Positions 34,871-44,123 are shown, numbered from the stretch's first letter. The stretch is 64,000 nucleotides of DNA from Bdellovibrio bacteriovorus (GCF_001592745.1 NZ_LUKD01000001.1:813384-877383), one strand, 5' to 3'. Numbers and translations: made by a program. The notes: generated by a model from the sequence alone, not told the origin.

Positions 34871-36175
34871 ATGAAAACACTTTTTCTTTCCATCACATTC
34901 TTTGTCTCTTTGACTTGGGCCCAGGATAAAAACCTCACTCTTTCTTTGGGCGAATCACGAAGGCTTGCTCTCAACGGTCAATCCACCGTTTGGATTCAAG
35001 ATCGAGATATCTTAAAAGCTGAAGGTCAAGGTTCAAGCCTTACCATTCGAGGCACTCGCGAAGGTCAAACGACTTTGAAGCTGGGCTCGGTTGTTTATCG
35101 CATTCAAGTCCTTCATCCAACGAAAACAGACTCATTTACTGAGCTACAAAATGAACTCAAAAACATTGTGGGACTCTCGGCTGAAATTTCTGAAGGTGAT
35201 CTCTTGGTGAAAGGTCAGCTTTATCGCCTCCAGGACTGGCAAAGACTTTCTGGTTTTGCACGCGCGCGAGGTTTGACTTATCAAATGCGTGCAAGCTTCT
35301 CGGAAGAACTTCAAACAAAAGCCCACTCCCTGTTTCGTGAAATTTTAGAGACTTCAAAGCTGCCGCCACAAACTCTTATTTTTTCCGAGGGTATCGAGGC
35401 TCGCATTAGTGCTTCCGAAGACCTTTACAAAAAATACGTCAAATTATTAAATCCGTACGGCGTACGAGTGATTCGCGACGACAGTAGTTTAGAAATTGCC
35501 CCCACGGTAAAAGTACAGATCACGGTGGCCGAAATTAAAAGAAGTCATGCCATGAAGTACGGTCTGGAGTGGCCCGCTTCTTATGCCGCTAAATTGATGC
35601 CTTCCGGAAAATGGGAGGTCGAAGATGGTCTTCCATTCAATCTCCACGCCTTAGAAGAAAATGGCGACGGAAAAATTTTGGCAAGTCCCAATATTCTTTG
35701 CCGAAGTGGAAAAGAAGCAGAATTCCTCGCTGGTGGCGAATTCCCGATTCGTATTCTCAGCTATAAAGCTTCAGAAGTCGTTTGGAAGCGTTACGGTATT
35801 TTACTGCGCGTAAAACCCAAAGCGGACTCTTCCGGCCGCATCAGTCTTTCCATTGAAACCGAAGTGACGACTTTAGATAAAGCCAATGGCACCGGTGATA
35901 TTCCCGGAGTGTTAACGAATCGCGTGTCTAGTCACTTTGATCTAACTCGTCCGCAAACCATTGCGCTTTCAGGACTCTTGAAAAATGAAGAAGGCGAATC
36001 TTCGACAGGACTTCCGATGTTGTCGCGACTCCCCGTCATTGGCGCTCTTTTTTCCAGCAAAGATTTTCGCGAGAATCGTTCTGAACTGGTGATCTTTGTT
36101 CGACCGACCATTCTTAAAGAGGGCGACAGTGGCGTTGGTCAAGAGCACCTTCAAGCTCGTGGAGAAGATTTATGA
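34871..36175 (+). CDS. cpaC: CpaC/RcpA-type secretin of Flp pilus
   Basis: 434 residues from ATG 34871, with signal peptide (SLTWA-QD). N-terminal BON/pilus-N-like part (LTLSLGESRRLALNGQSTVWIQDRDILKAEGQGSS, typical of CpaC), then the secretin domain with QITVAEIKRSHAMKYGLEW, LASPNILCRSGKEAEFLAGGEFPI and SGLLKNEEGESSTGLPMLSRLPVIGALFSS. It makes the outer-membrane pore. Overlaps cpaF by four bases. Tad genes of the pilin block are 5 kb upstream. Confidence 0.9.
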   Translation: MKTLFLSITFFVSLTWAQDKNLTLSLGESRRLALNGQSTVWIQDRDILKAEGQGSSLTIRGTREGQTTLKLGSVVYRIQVLHPTKTDSFTELQNELKNIVGLSAEISEGDLLVKGQLYRLQDWQRLSGFARARGLTYQMRASFSEELQTKAHSLFREILETSKLPPQTLIFSEGIEARISASEDLYKKYVKLLNPYGVRVIRDDSSLEIAPTVKVQITVAEIKRSHAMKYGLEWPASYAAKLMPSGKWEVEDGLPFNLHALEENGDGKILASPNILCRSGKEAEFLAGGEFPIRILSYKASEVVWKRYGILLRVKPKADSSGRISLSIETEVTTLDKANGTGDIPGVLTNRVSSHFDLTRPQTIALSGLLKNEEGESSTGLPMLSRLPVIGALFSSKDFRENRSELVIFVRPTILKEGDSGVGQEHLQARGEDL

Positions 36176-37284
36176 TGATCGCAGCAAAAACCGTTTACGA
36201 CAAAATTCAAGAAGATATTCAGCAAATTCCTTTGAATGAATTTTTGCTTTCCCCGGAAGAAGCCAGCTCTTTGCGTTCAAAGAAGGTGGAGCAAATCGTG
36301 GAAAAGCATCTGACTTCCCACGAACAAGATGTCTGCACGCGTGTTTTAAACGAAATCAATACTTGGGGGCCCCTTTCGGATCTTTTAGAAGACCAAAGTA
36401 TCACAGAGATTATGGTGAACGGTCCTCAATCTATCTGGATTGAGCGTGAAGGAAAACTTTTTCGTCACCCGGATTCGTTCTTTTCGGATTTAAGCTTTCG
36501 CAACTGCTTGGACCGTTTGTGTCACGAAGCCAATGCACATATTACCAAGGAATTTCCTACGGCTGACGGGGCTTTTAGGGATTTTCGTTTGAGCATGATC
36601 GGAAGTGATATCACTCAGTCTTCCGTTCATCTGACTTTGCGACGCCATCCGAAAAATCCTTGGACATTTTTGAAGCTTGCCGACATCGGCTGGTGTCGCC
36701 CCGAAGACCTGCGAATCTTTCGGGAGCTGATCGATAAGAAAAAGAATTTTTTAGTCGTGGGTTCTACCGGCTCGGGTAAGACGTCCGTTTTGAATTCATT
36801 CTTAAATTTACTTCCGGAAAATGAACGCGTCGTGATTATCGAAGACACTTCTGAAATCCCTTTGCCGAATAAAGCCAGTATGAAACTTTTGACTCGTGAA
36901 GATCCGCAAAATGTTTTACCCGCGATTGATCAAACTCAACTTGTGAAGCGCGCCTTGCGACTTCGTCCGGATCGAATTGCTATGGGAGAAGTCCGTGGTG
37001 CTGAAGCCAAAGACTTTTTAATGGCGCTGGCGACCGGACACGCGGGAAGCTTTGGAACTTTGCATGCTCAAGACGCGGCTCAAGCCTTGATTCGTCTGGA
37101 GATGCTAATCCAAATGGGTGCGCCGCAATGGAATCTTTCGGCCATTCGACGCTTGATTCAAATGTCTTTGGATTACGTGATCGTTGTCGGTCGTGAAGCT
37201 TCGGGACAGCGCCGATTCAAAGGAGCTTATCGCCTTTGCTCTTTAGAGGATAACGGATTCCTTTTAGAACCGTTCGACTTGTGA
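36172..37284 (+). CDS. cpaF: CpaF/TadA-type pilus secretion ATPase
   Basis: 370 residues. Walker A GSTGSGKT at about 197-204, IIEDTSEI (Asp box), Walker B-like RIAMGEVRGAEA and a His box GHAGSFGTLHA. The N-terminal part has ITEIMVNGPQSIWIEREG, typical of CpaF. It powers Flp pilus assembly at the inner membrane. The last 21 bases overlap the convergent rhomboid gene. TadB/TadC platform proteins are not in the window. Confidence 0.93.
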   Translation: MMIAAKTVYDKIQEDIQQIPLNEFLLSPEEASSLRSKKVEQIVEKHLTSHEQDVCTRVLNEINTWGPLSDLLEDQSITEIMVNGPQSIWIEREGKLFRHPDSFFSDLSFRNCLDRLCHEANAHITKEFPTADGAFRDFRLSMIGSDITQSSVHLTLRRHPKNPWTFLKLADIGWCRPEDLRIFRELIDKKKNFLVVGSTGSGKTSVLNSFLNLLPENERVVIIEDTSEIPLPNKASMKLLTREDPQNVLPAIDQTQLVKRALRLRPDRIAMGEVRGAEAKDFLMALATGHAGSFGTLHAQDAAQALIRLEMLIQMGAPQWNLSAIRRLIQMSLDYVIVVGREASGQRRFKGAYRLCSLEDNGFLLEPFDL

Positions 37285-37983
37285 GTTCGATGATTCTGGT
37301 TGCAGCTCTGGCTGCAACTCGTCGTCGCGCACAATTTCGTACGTCACTGCGGATTTAAATTCTTTTTTGCGGAACAAGTAATAAATAAATCCCGTCATCA
37401 CACCAACAAGAAAACCAATCAGATGCGCACGATAGCTGACGTTGGGCTCAAAAGCTGTGGAAGGCATGAAAACACCTAAAGCGACCCCCATCGCTCGTAA
37501 ACTTCTTTGCAACCATGTGCGCTGTTCATCTAACATCAGATAAAGAACGAGCCACATACCGCCCATCCAGTATACAACTCCAGAAACACCGATAAGATTG
37601 ATATCAGGCGCGTAAGTCAGAATTGTCAGAGCGTTCGTCACTCCGCCTAGTAAAAAAGCTAAAATCGGAAACACCCAAAGGCCAAAGTAGCCCGAAAGAA
37701 AATATCCGAAGATAAAAAATAGAATGGAGTTCGAGGCCAAGTGTCCTAAATCAGCGTGAGCAAATAAAGTTGTCCACAGCCGCCAATATTGATGTTGTGA
37801 AAAAACAGAGAACTGCGAAGCACTCATCCAAGTGGAGGAATTGTAGAAGTTTTGCCAATAGAAAACACTGCCAATGATAAGTAAGAGAACGGACCAGGAT
37901 GCTGCAAACCACGCGCGACCTGAGGGCTTACGTGTAAGCCAAGTGGAACGTATCACTGTCCAAGTACGTGCTGCCGGCTGCAT
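37264..37983 (-). CDS. rhomboid intramembrane serine protease
   Basis: 239 residues. Six or so helices. Catalytic Ser in GVSGVVYW (about residues 121-128), His in SYRAHLIGFLVG and the helix-2 motif WRLWTTLFAHADLGHLASN. These are the core of rhomboid proteases, which cut membrane proteins within helices. A C-terminal charged tail follows. Substrate unknown; the position beside pilus genes may be coincidence. Confidence 0.9.
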   Translation of the reverse strand: MQPAARTWTVIRSTWLTRKPSGRAWFAASWSVLLLIIGSVFYWQNFYNSSTWMSASQFSVFSQHQYWRLWTTLFAHADLGHLASNSILFFIFGYFLSGYFGLWVFPILAFLLGGVTNALTILTYAPDINLIGVSGVVYWMGGMWLVLYLMLDEQRTWLQRSLRAMGVALGVFMPSTAFEPNVSYRAHLIGFLVGVMTGFIYYLFRKKEFKSAVTYEIVRDDELQPELQPESSNSQVERF

Positions 37984-38032
37984 AGAGCCTCCCGTTTCGT
38001 TACTTTGAGTTCGAAACGGGAGATGTCAAGAT

Positions 38033-38461
38033 TTAGGCGATTTTATTGTCTGAGATCTCTTTTAATGGAGCTGGCGCTGGCTGTGGGCGCAATTCCTTTT
38101 CTACAAAGAAAAGACCTTCGTTGTCTGTTGTCTTCGTCAACGCTTCTTCCGATTTCGTCATATCCCCTTCACGAGCGACTGATTTCGGGTTCTGGAAGAA
38201 CTTTTGATTTAGATCTTCAATAACTTTCAACTTCTTCACTTCACCAGGATTTTTATAAACGGGAGAGGCCTCGGGCTCAGGAAGTTGACCGGTCATTTTC
38301 ATCTCTTCCATCTGCTTGCTCAGCGAGATGCGATCTCCAAGAGAGTTTTTACCCATGGGTCTTCCAAGTGCCAAAGCCCCGGGTCTTGCAGGCTGCGCGA
38401 CAGAGACGTCGGCAACACGCGTTCGTGGACTTGCTGGAAGAATTCCACTGATTTTTTCCAT
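38033..38461 (-). CDS. small hydrophilic protein, unknown
   Basis: 142 residues from ATG 38461 with GGAGGTG upstream. Pro/Glu/Lys-rich and probably disordered, with no signal peptide or helix. A short stem CACAC/GTGTG with CTCC loop sits around the ribosome site (38464-38477). I do not recognise a family, but the strong ribosome site and position between genes support a real gene. Confidence 0.6.
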   Translation of the reverse strand: MEKISGILPASPRTRVADVSVAQPARPGALALGRPMGKNSLGDRISLSKQMEEMKMTGQLPEPEASPVYKNPGEVKKLKVIEDLNQKFFQNPKSVAREGDMTKSEEALTKTTDNEGLFFVEKELRPQPAPAPLKEISDNKIA

Positions 38462-38564
38462 ACCACACCTCCGTGTGTGTTGAATTTTGAAGGCCATCCT
38501 TGGTCTTCAAGTTATGTATCGGAATAAAACGTTCAAACTTGAGACAGACGGAGGAAAACTGGAA

Positions 38565-39335
38565 CTAAGTCCAGGGAATGAAATGCCAAGGACTTGCAGG
38601 ATGACCTAAGAGCTTCTGACAGATCTCTTTCACTTGCGGATCATCACTGCCCGACCAGAAAGTACGACCGATCAGAAAGCTTTGAGAAAACTCCATCCAG
38701 GATTCGAAATGACCTTCGACTATAGGAGCGAGTTTTAAAATTTCGGCCCAAGCTTCGTTATCATCTAAATAACCCGTAACGAAACAAAGACGAACCAAGT
38801 GAACATAGCGGGCGGCATCCCATCCTAGAATACCAGCCTCTTTTAAATATTTATTTGTACGTTGGATCCAGGAAGCAAGCTTCGTGTAATCCTCTTTGCT
38901 CATTTGCACTTCCTGCCCGACTTCGAGATCAAAGCAGAAGATCTGTTTGAATTTCTCTAAAGAGACAGCATCAATACTGCCGTCTGACGGAAGAGACGAT
39001 CTTAAGACATTAAATTTTGTGCGGTGACCTTGTTGTCGGATATTTTCTAAGTTTTTCAAAGCCGAGGCCTTGTCTGTCACACCCCAAAATTCTTCAAGAA
39101 TGCCGATGCAGTCCCCTTTGATCTCGGGACCGTAATTCATATCCAGACGAAAAAAGTACTCGCCAATTTCATCTAAAACTTGATCGCGGATTTCTGGGGC
39201 TAATTCTTTACCATCAATGAGATCAGACCCGACAACTTGAAACACCTCATCAAGAACTTGATTTTCTTCAACAAAGACTGCGCCCAAGCACATCATTCTT
39301 TTTTCTAAGGTGGTTTCTGGAAGTATACGGCGCAT
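38565..39335 (-). CDS. DUF1266-type protein
   Basis: 256 residues, no signal peptide. The C-terminal segment WDAARYVHLVRLCFVTGYLDDNEAWAEILKLAPIV...SWMEFSQSFLIGRTFWSG follows the DUF1266 pattern. The N-terminal part is acidic and helical. Function of the family is unknown. Stand-alone gene. Confidence 0.75.
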   Translation of the reverse strand: MRRILPETTLEKRMMCLGAVFVEENQVLDEVFQVVGSDLIDGKELAPEIRDQVLDEIGEYFFRLDMNYGPEIKGDCIGILEEFWGVTDKASALKNLENIRQQGHRTKFNVLRSSLPSDGSIDAVSLEKFKQIFCFDLEVGQEVQMSKEDYTKLASWIQRTNKYLKEAGILGWDAARYVHLVRLCFVTGYLDDNEAWAEILKLAPIVEGHFESWMEFSQSFLIGRTFWSGSDDPQVKEICQKLLGHPASPWHFIPWT

Positions 39336-39655
39336 GGGGTCCTCTGTTTTCGTTTAGAATAACGGTCCCATATGATAGGGTGGAAATCAAGGCTCCCTCG
39401 AAGACGACATAGGTTGCCTTTGCTCGGACAGTCCTCGCTGACGCTGTTCCTTCGGAACATGCTGCTGCGGAACTCGCGACGGCAACCTATGTCGTCTTAG
39501 AGGGGTCCTTGCTTCTACACCGTAACGCGGTAGGATTTTGGGCTTCGCCAAGGGCTCGTTGTTTCGCACTTGGGTGGGGTTTTTTTGGTCTTCGGCGGGT
39601 TGTGGGCGCGTTGATTTGGAATATTTTTGGGCGTTTTTGGGAGAGTTGGGTTTCT
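39336..39655. other. long intergenic region with an inverted repeat
   Basis: 320 bases between the DUF1266 gene and the DUF4097-like gene. Holds the structured repeat at 39391-39510 and a G/T-rich stretch up to 39655 unlike the neighbours. No gene is convincing here. Confidence 0.6.
39391..39510. repeat. structured inverted-repeat element
   Basis: Perfect 18-base arms at 39401-39418 (AAGACGACATAGGTTGCC) and 39481-39498, extended outward to 30 bases with three mismatches. The ~60-base interior has smaller stems such as GTTCC/GGAAC. It looks like a palindromic interspersed repeat, a mobile miniature element or a structured RNA. Confidence 0.75.
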
Positions 39656-40315
39656 ATGCTTAAGAAAATTTTGATGGGTTTAGCGGCGCTCTTTTTTATT
39701 TTGGTCGGTGGGCTTGTTTTGATTATGGGGTATGTGTTTAACAATCCTGAGTCGGTTTTTACGGCTTTTCAGTCGGTGACTGATAAGTTTATGCAGGGGC
39801 AGAAGTATGAGGAGCCCGGAGAGTTTTTTCTTCAGGGGATTTCTGAAGTTTCTTTGAATGCTCGTCGTGTGGATATGGTTGTGCGTACGCATTCGGGACC
39901 TACTCTGAAAGTACTTTTGCATGGGAAGGTTCCTCGTTTTGAGCCGGGGCCTTTTATTGTTCAGATGGCAGAGAAAGATATTTTGCGTGTGGATTTTCAA
40001 GAGCCTTTGGCTAGTAACTGGATTCAGATGAATGTGAATGGCGAAGAGTTCACGCAAGAGTCGGATTCAAAATTGACGGCGGATGTTTATTTGCCTCAGT
40101 CGTATAAAGGCAAAATTCTTATTAAAACCGAAGAAGGCAACGTGACTTTGCGTCTGCCTGAAGATCTTTTCTATGAAACGGATTTACAGTCGGTTTCTGG
40201 CAAAGTGACTAATAACTTAAAACAAAAACCCACTTCCGAGATTCTTCCTTCAGAAGTGGGTCATATTAAAATTCAAACTCAGTCTGGTGCTATTGTCGTT
40301 GAAAACGACAATTAG
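39656..40315 (+). CDS. membrane-anchored DUF4097-like protein
   Basis: 219 residues from ATG 39656. One N-terminal helix (ILMGLAALFFILVGGLVLIMGYV) then a soluble domain rich in beta strands (LNARRVDMVVRTHSGPTLKVLLHGK, ITLRLPEDLF, IKIQTQSGAIVVEND). The pattern fits DUF4097/adhesin-like beta-solenoid proteins. The start is G/T-rich and differs in base use from the second half. It ends four bases into the convergent aspS. Confidence 0.65.
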   Translation: MLKKILMGLAALFFILVGGLVLIMGYVFNNPESVFTAFQSVTDKFMQGQKYEEPGEFFLQGISEVSLNARRVDMVVRTHSGPTLKVLLHGKVPRFEPGPFIVQMAEKDILRVDFQEPLASNWIQMNVNGEEFTQESDSKLTADVYLPQSYKGKILIKTEEGNVTLRLPEDLFYETDLQSVSGKVTNNLKQKPTSEILPSEVGHIKIQTQSGAIVVENDN

Positions 40316-42126
40316 ACCTTCTTCATTTCTTCTAAGTTTTTCTCTGCTAGCGGGCTTAAACGAACGCCGACTTCAGTTAACTGATCGCGGCTGACTTCGC
40401 TTGGGCAGTCCGCCATTAAGTCTGAAGCTTTCGCTGTTTTTGGGAATGCGATTACTTCACGGATAGCATCAGTTCCGCACAATAACATCACCAGACGGTC
40501 CATACCCCAGGCGATACCACCGTGTGGAGGAGCTCCGTATTTCAAAGCGTCTAACAAGAAACCAAACTTCGCCTCTTGTTGTTCTTTATTCATACCTAGA
40601 AGACGGAACATCGCCTGTTGCAATTCTGTGCGGTAAATACGGATACTTCCGCCACCCATTTCATAGCCATTACAAACAAGGTCATATGCTTTTGCTAGCA
40701 TTTTACCGTACGAAGACTCATCCCCGTCGATCAAGGCTTGCATGTATTCGTCCTTCGGTGATGTGAACGGATGGTGCCTTGAAACCCAACGTTTTTCATC
40801 TGGAGAATATTCAAAAGCTGGGAAGTCGATCACCCATAGGAAATGATCCTTGGAAGTGTCGATCAAGTTCAATTCTTTACCCAAGTGCAAACGAAGCGTT
40901 GATAGAGCTGCGCAAGCTGTGTCGAAATCATCGGCTACGATCAAAGCACAGTCGCCGTGATTTGCGCCGACTGTTTTAAACATCTCGGCCAACTTCTCAG
41001 GGCTGAAGAATTTGGAAACTGGAGACGCGTAAGATCCATCCGCTTCTGTTTTAATCCATACCAAGCCTTTTGCTCCCGCGCGTTTTGCCATGTCCGTTAG
41101 CTTGTCGAACTGACCGCGAGAGTATGACGCTCCTTTTGGCACGGCAATACCGCGCACGATACCACCACGAGCGATAACTTCGTCGAAAACTTTGAAGCCG
41201 GAACCCGTTACAACTTTTTGAAGATCTTTGATCTCCATACCAAAGCGAGTGTCTGGTTTATCGATGCCATAACGGTCCATCGCCTCTTGATAAGACATGC
41301 GAGGGATATCACCGACATCCACACCTTTAACTTCTTTCCAGATTGTGCGCAGAAGTTTTTCATTCATTTGCATGATGTCTTCTTGATCGATGAAAGACAT
41401 TTCCATGTCGATCTGAGAAAACTCTGGCTGACGGTCCGCGCGCAAGTCTTCGTCACGGAAGCAGCGAGCGATTTGGAAATAGCGGTCATAACCCGACACC
41501 ATCAAAAGCTGTTTTAAGATTTGTGGTGACTGAGGAAGCGCATAGAAAGTTCCTTGATTCACGCGTGAAGGAACTAGATAGTCACGCGCGCCTTCCGGAG
41601 TTGATTTAAATAAAATCGGAGTTTCGATTTCAACGAAACCTTGTTCTGAAAGAAAGCGGCGTACTAATTGCGCCACTTTGTGACGAACCATCAGGTGATT
41701 CGTCAAGCGCGGTGAACGCAAATCCAGGTAACGATGTTTAAGACGCAAGGTCTCGTTCACGTTAGGATCATCGACTTGAAACGGAGGGACTGCGGATTCA
41801 TTTAAGATCTCACAGCGAGTGGCCTCGATTTCGATCTCCCCTGTTTTGATTTTTTTATTTTTCATGCCTTCAGGACGCGCACGAACGACACCCTCAAGCG
41901 CCAATACGAATTCACCACGCAGGTTTTTTGCAGAAGATGTTTCTGCTTTATTTGGATCAAGAACAACCTGCACGATTCCTTCACGGTCACGAAGGTCGAT
42001 GAAAACCAAACTTCCGTGATCTCGGCGGACATCCACCCAGCCCATGAGGACGACTTTTTGTCCAATTTGGGATGTACCTAGACTTCCGCAGTAATTTGTT
42101 CGCTTAAGCTCTTTTACAAACTTCAT
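40312..42126 (-). CDS. aspS: aspartyl-tRNA synthetase, probably non-discriminating
   Basis: 604 residues, bacterial-type class II AspRS with anticodon-binding OB domain, catalytic core and GAD-like insertion. Seen: GWVDVRRDHGSLVF, QSPQILKQLLMVSGYDRYFQIARCFRDEDLRADRQPEF (motif 2) and GIAWGMDRLVMLLCG (motif 3). His37 and Gly87 (RPEG) sit where non-discriminating AspRS of Pseudomonas has His31/Gly82. Such enzymes also charge tRNA-Asn with Asp, needing GatCAB. Confidence in the synthetase is very high; in the specificity moderate. Confidence 0.96.
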   Translation of the reverse strand: MKFVKELKRTNYCGSLGTSQIGQKVVLMGWVDVRRDHGSLVFIDLRDREGIVQVVLDPNKAETSSAKNLRGEFVLALEGVVRARPEGMKNKKIKTGEIEIEATRCEILNESAVPPFQVDDPNVNETLRLKHRYLDLRSPRLTNHLMVRHKVAQLVRRFLSEQGFVEIETPILFKSTPEGARDYLVPSRVNQGTFYALPQSPQILKQLLMVSGYDRYFQIARCFRDEDLRADRQPEFSQIDMEMSFIDQEDIMQMNEKLLRTIWKEVKGVDVGDIPRMSYQEAMDRYGIDKPDTRFGMEIKDLQKVVTGSGFKVFDEVIARGGIVRGIAVPKGASYSRGQFDKLTDMAKRAGAKGLVWIKTEADGSYASPVSKFFSPEKLAEMFKTVGANHGDCALIVADDFDTACAALSTLRLHLGKELNLIDTSKDHFLWVIDFPAFEYSPDEKRWVSRHHPFTSPKDEYMQALIDGDESSYGKMLAKAYDLVCNGYEMGGGSIRIYRTELQQAMFRLLGMNKEQQEAKFGFLLDALKYGAPPHGGIAWGMDRLVMLLCGTDAIREVIAFPKTAKASDLMADCPSEVSRDQLTEVGVRLSPLAEKNLEEMKKV

Positions 42127-42335
42127 AGATGTACCTTTTTGTGAAGGAAGGATTTAGTGACGATGCACTGGGGCTTAGATTTGCACATTGTGCCAATACA
42201 GTCAAAAAGCATCTTTTTATCCTTCCTAAAAGTAAGCCTTATCTCCGGAGGCCAGTGTAAGAGCTTTGTCTTTGCCAAATGGACCCGATATACTTTCAAA
42301 ATCGAAGGACCGTAACTCAAGAGAGGAACTTTTTT

Positions 42336-42641
42336 ATGCCTAAATTTACGATCGACCACCAAAGCAGCCACTCGGTTGAGGAAGCTTACTCTAAAATCAA
42401 AGAATTCCTTTCGAACGACCAGGATATTCGACGCTTTGACCCAAAACTTCAGTGTTCTTTTGATGACGGCTCTAAGAGTGCCGCATTGAAAGGTTCGCAG
42501 TTCAAAGCTGACATGTCGCTTACATCGTCTGGCGCGGGCAGTAAAGTCTCTGTCACGGTGGATCTGCCGTTGATGCTCACTCCGTTCAAAGGTAAAGTGC
42601 AGGAAACTCTGCAAAGGAAACTGGCTAAGTACCTTGGCTAA
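42336..42641 (+). CDS. PHA-granule-type (polyhydroxyalkanoic acid system) protein
   Basis: 101 residues from ATG 42336 with GAGGAAC upstream. SHSVEEAYSKIKEFL at the start and VDLPLMLTPFKGKVQETLQRKL at the end fit the small polyhydroxyalkanoic acid system family. No PHA synthase is visible here, so the role is uncertain. Six bases before rpoH, probably one transcript. Confidence 0.65.
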   Translation: MPKFTIDHQSSHSVEEAYSKIKEFLSNDQDIRRFDPKLQCSFDDGSKSAALKGSQFKADMSLTSSGAGSKVSVTVDLPLMLTPFKGKVQETLQRKLAKYLG

Positions 42642-42646
42642 CCTCT

Positions 42647-43747
42647 ATGGCGAAAACAAAGGCTCGAACTCCAAAAAAGGACGCGGAAAAGAAACCGAAG
42701 ATTGCAAAAAAAGCATCTTCTGGAAAAGCCGCGCCTGAAAAAAAGGTCGAGACGAAAAGTGTTGTCGCCGAAATCGTTGAAGATTCTTCACAAGACGAAT
42801 TTCAACCCTCAACAGAGGCTGAAAAAGCTTATACCGTTGAAACCCCCGATGAAGATTTTGATATCGAAGAGCCGCAAGAGTCCAAAGCGGTCACTGTCGG
42901 CTCTTCCAAATCCATCACTTCATCCGATCCTTTGGTAATGTATCTGAATGAAATTCGTCGATACAAAGTTTTGACCAAAGAAGAAGAACTGGCTTTAGCG
43001 AAAAAATATTTCGAAGGAAAAGATCCCGCCGCCGCTGAAGCCCTGGTGAAAGCCAATCTACGTTTCGTTGTCAAAGTGGCGGCCGAGTATTCAAAATTCG
43101 GCGCTAAGATGATCGACCTTATCCAAGAAGGTAACGTTGGCTTGATGCACGCGGTACGCGACTTCAATCCCTATAAAGGGGCACGTCTTATCACCTATGC
43201 TGTCTGGTGGATTCGTGGTTATATTCAAGAGTTTTTAATGCGTCAGTATTCCATGGTGCGTATCGGGACGACTCAAAACCAGCGCAAACTTTTCTATCAG
43301 CTGCAAAAAGAAAAAGAAGCTCTTGATGCCATGGGTATTGAGCCTAACACAGCCTTGATCAGTTCTCGCCTGGGAATTCCTGAAGACGAAGTGCGCGACA
43401 TGGCCATGCGTATGTCGGGCCGGGACGTTAGCTTAGATCGTCCGGTGGATGAAGACTCAGGAACAAGCCTCGGTGATCTTCAAAAAAATATGAATGATCA
43501 ACCTCTGGACGAGATGCTGGCTAAAGAAGAGCAGCTCAGTATCTTAAAGAAAAAGATCGAAGAGATTCGCCCCGAGCTTTCGGACCGCGAAAAAATTATT
43601 CTGGATGAGCGCATCTTGAATGACGATCCTTTGACGTTGCAGGAAATCGGCGAAAAGTACAAAATCACTCGCGAGGCCGTTCGCCAAATGGAAGCGCGCC
43701 TTTTGAAAAAAATTAAAGCCAAAATGGAAGAGGACATAAAAGAATGA
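42647..43747 (+). CDS. rpoH: RpoH-type sigma factor with long N-terminal extension
   Basis: 366 residues. Sigma-70 regions from about residue 90: SDPLVMYLNEIRRY, LVKANLRFVVKVAAEY, IQEGNVGLMHAVRDFNPYKGARLITYAVWWIRGYIQEFL, the RpoH box QRKLFYQLQ and the C-terminal helix-turn-helix LTLQEIGEKYKITREAVRQMEARLL. Extra ~90 residues at the N terminus are Lys-rich then acidic, absent from typical RpoH. Heat-shock control is expected; the extension may tune stability. Confidence 0.92.
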   Translation: MAKTKARTPKKDAEKKPKIAKKASSGKAAPEKKVETKSVVAEIVEDSSQDEFQPSTEAEKAYTVETPDEDFDIEEPQESKAVTVGSSKSITSSDPLVMYLNEIRRYKVLTKEEELALAKKYFEGKDPAAAEALVKANLRFVVKVAAEYSKFGAKMIDLIQEGNVGLMHAVRDFNPYKGARLITYAVWWIRGYIQEFLMRQYSMVRIGTTQNQRKLFYQLQKEKEALDAMGIEPNTALISSRLGIPEDEVRDMAMRMSGRDVSLDRPVDEDSGTSLGDLQKNMNDQPLDEMLAKEEQLSILKKKIEEIRPELSDREKIILDERILNDDPLTLQEIGEKYKITREAVRQMEARLLKKIKAKMEEDIKE

Positions 43748-44091
43748 CCTACACAGGACAATGCCACTGCGGAAACGTGAAGTTCGAAGTTGAGATGACT
43801 ATTGAAACTCTGGTTGCCTGCAACTGCTCCATCTGCAAACGCAAAGGTCACCTTTTGGCTTTCGCTCCTGAGTCTCACTTCAAACTTCTTTCTGGTGAAG
43901 CATCATTGAAAGACTACCAATTCGGCAAAAAATCCATTCACCACTACTTCTGCTCAAACTGCGGCGTAGGATGTTTCGGTGCCGGCACATCTCCTGACGG
44001 CACAAAATCGCGCGCGATCAATGTGCGCTGCCTCGATGGCGTCGACTTCACAAAATTCCCAGTGCACAACTACGATGGCGCCAGCCTCTAA
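43744..44091 (+). CDS. GFA-family zinc protein
   Basis: 115 residues. Cys motifs GQCHCGNVKFEVE, CNCSICKRKGH and FCSNCGVG match the glutathione-dependent formaldehyde-activating (GFA/CENP-V) family with its two zinc sites. The start overlaps the rpoH stop (ATGA), so it is translated with the sigma factor. True substrate is unknown. Confidence 0.9.
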   Translation: MTYTGQCHCGNVKFEVEMTIETLVACNCSICKRKGHLLAFAPESHFKLLSGEASLKDYQFGKKSIHHYFCSNCGVGCFGAGTSPDGTKSRAINVRCLDGVDFTKFPVHNYDGASL

Positions 44092-44123
44092 AGGCTGCAA
44101 GATAAGTCACACTATCCCAAAAT

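Noticed and set aside
39387-39744. Minus-strand small frames across the inverted repeat
   Set aside because: Basic, Arg/Pro-rich sequence typical of noncoding frames; no ribosome site, and the inverted repeat explains the open frame.
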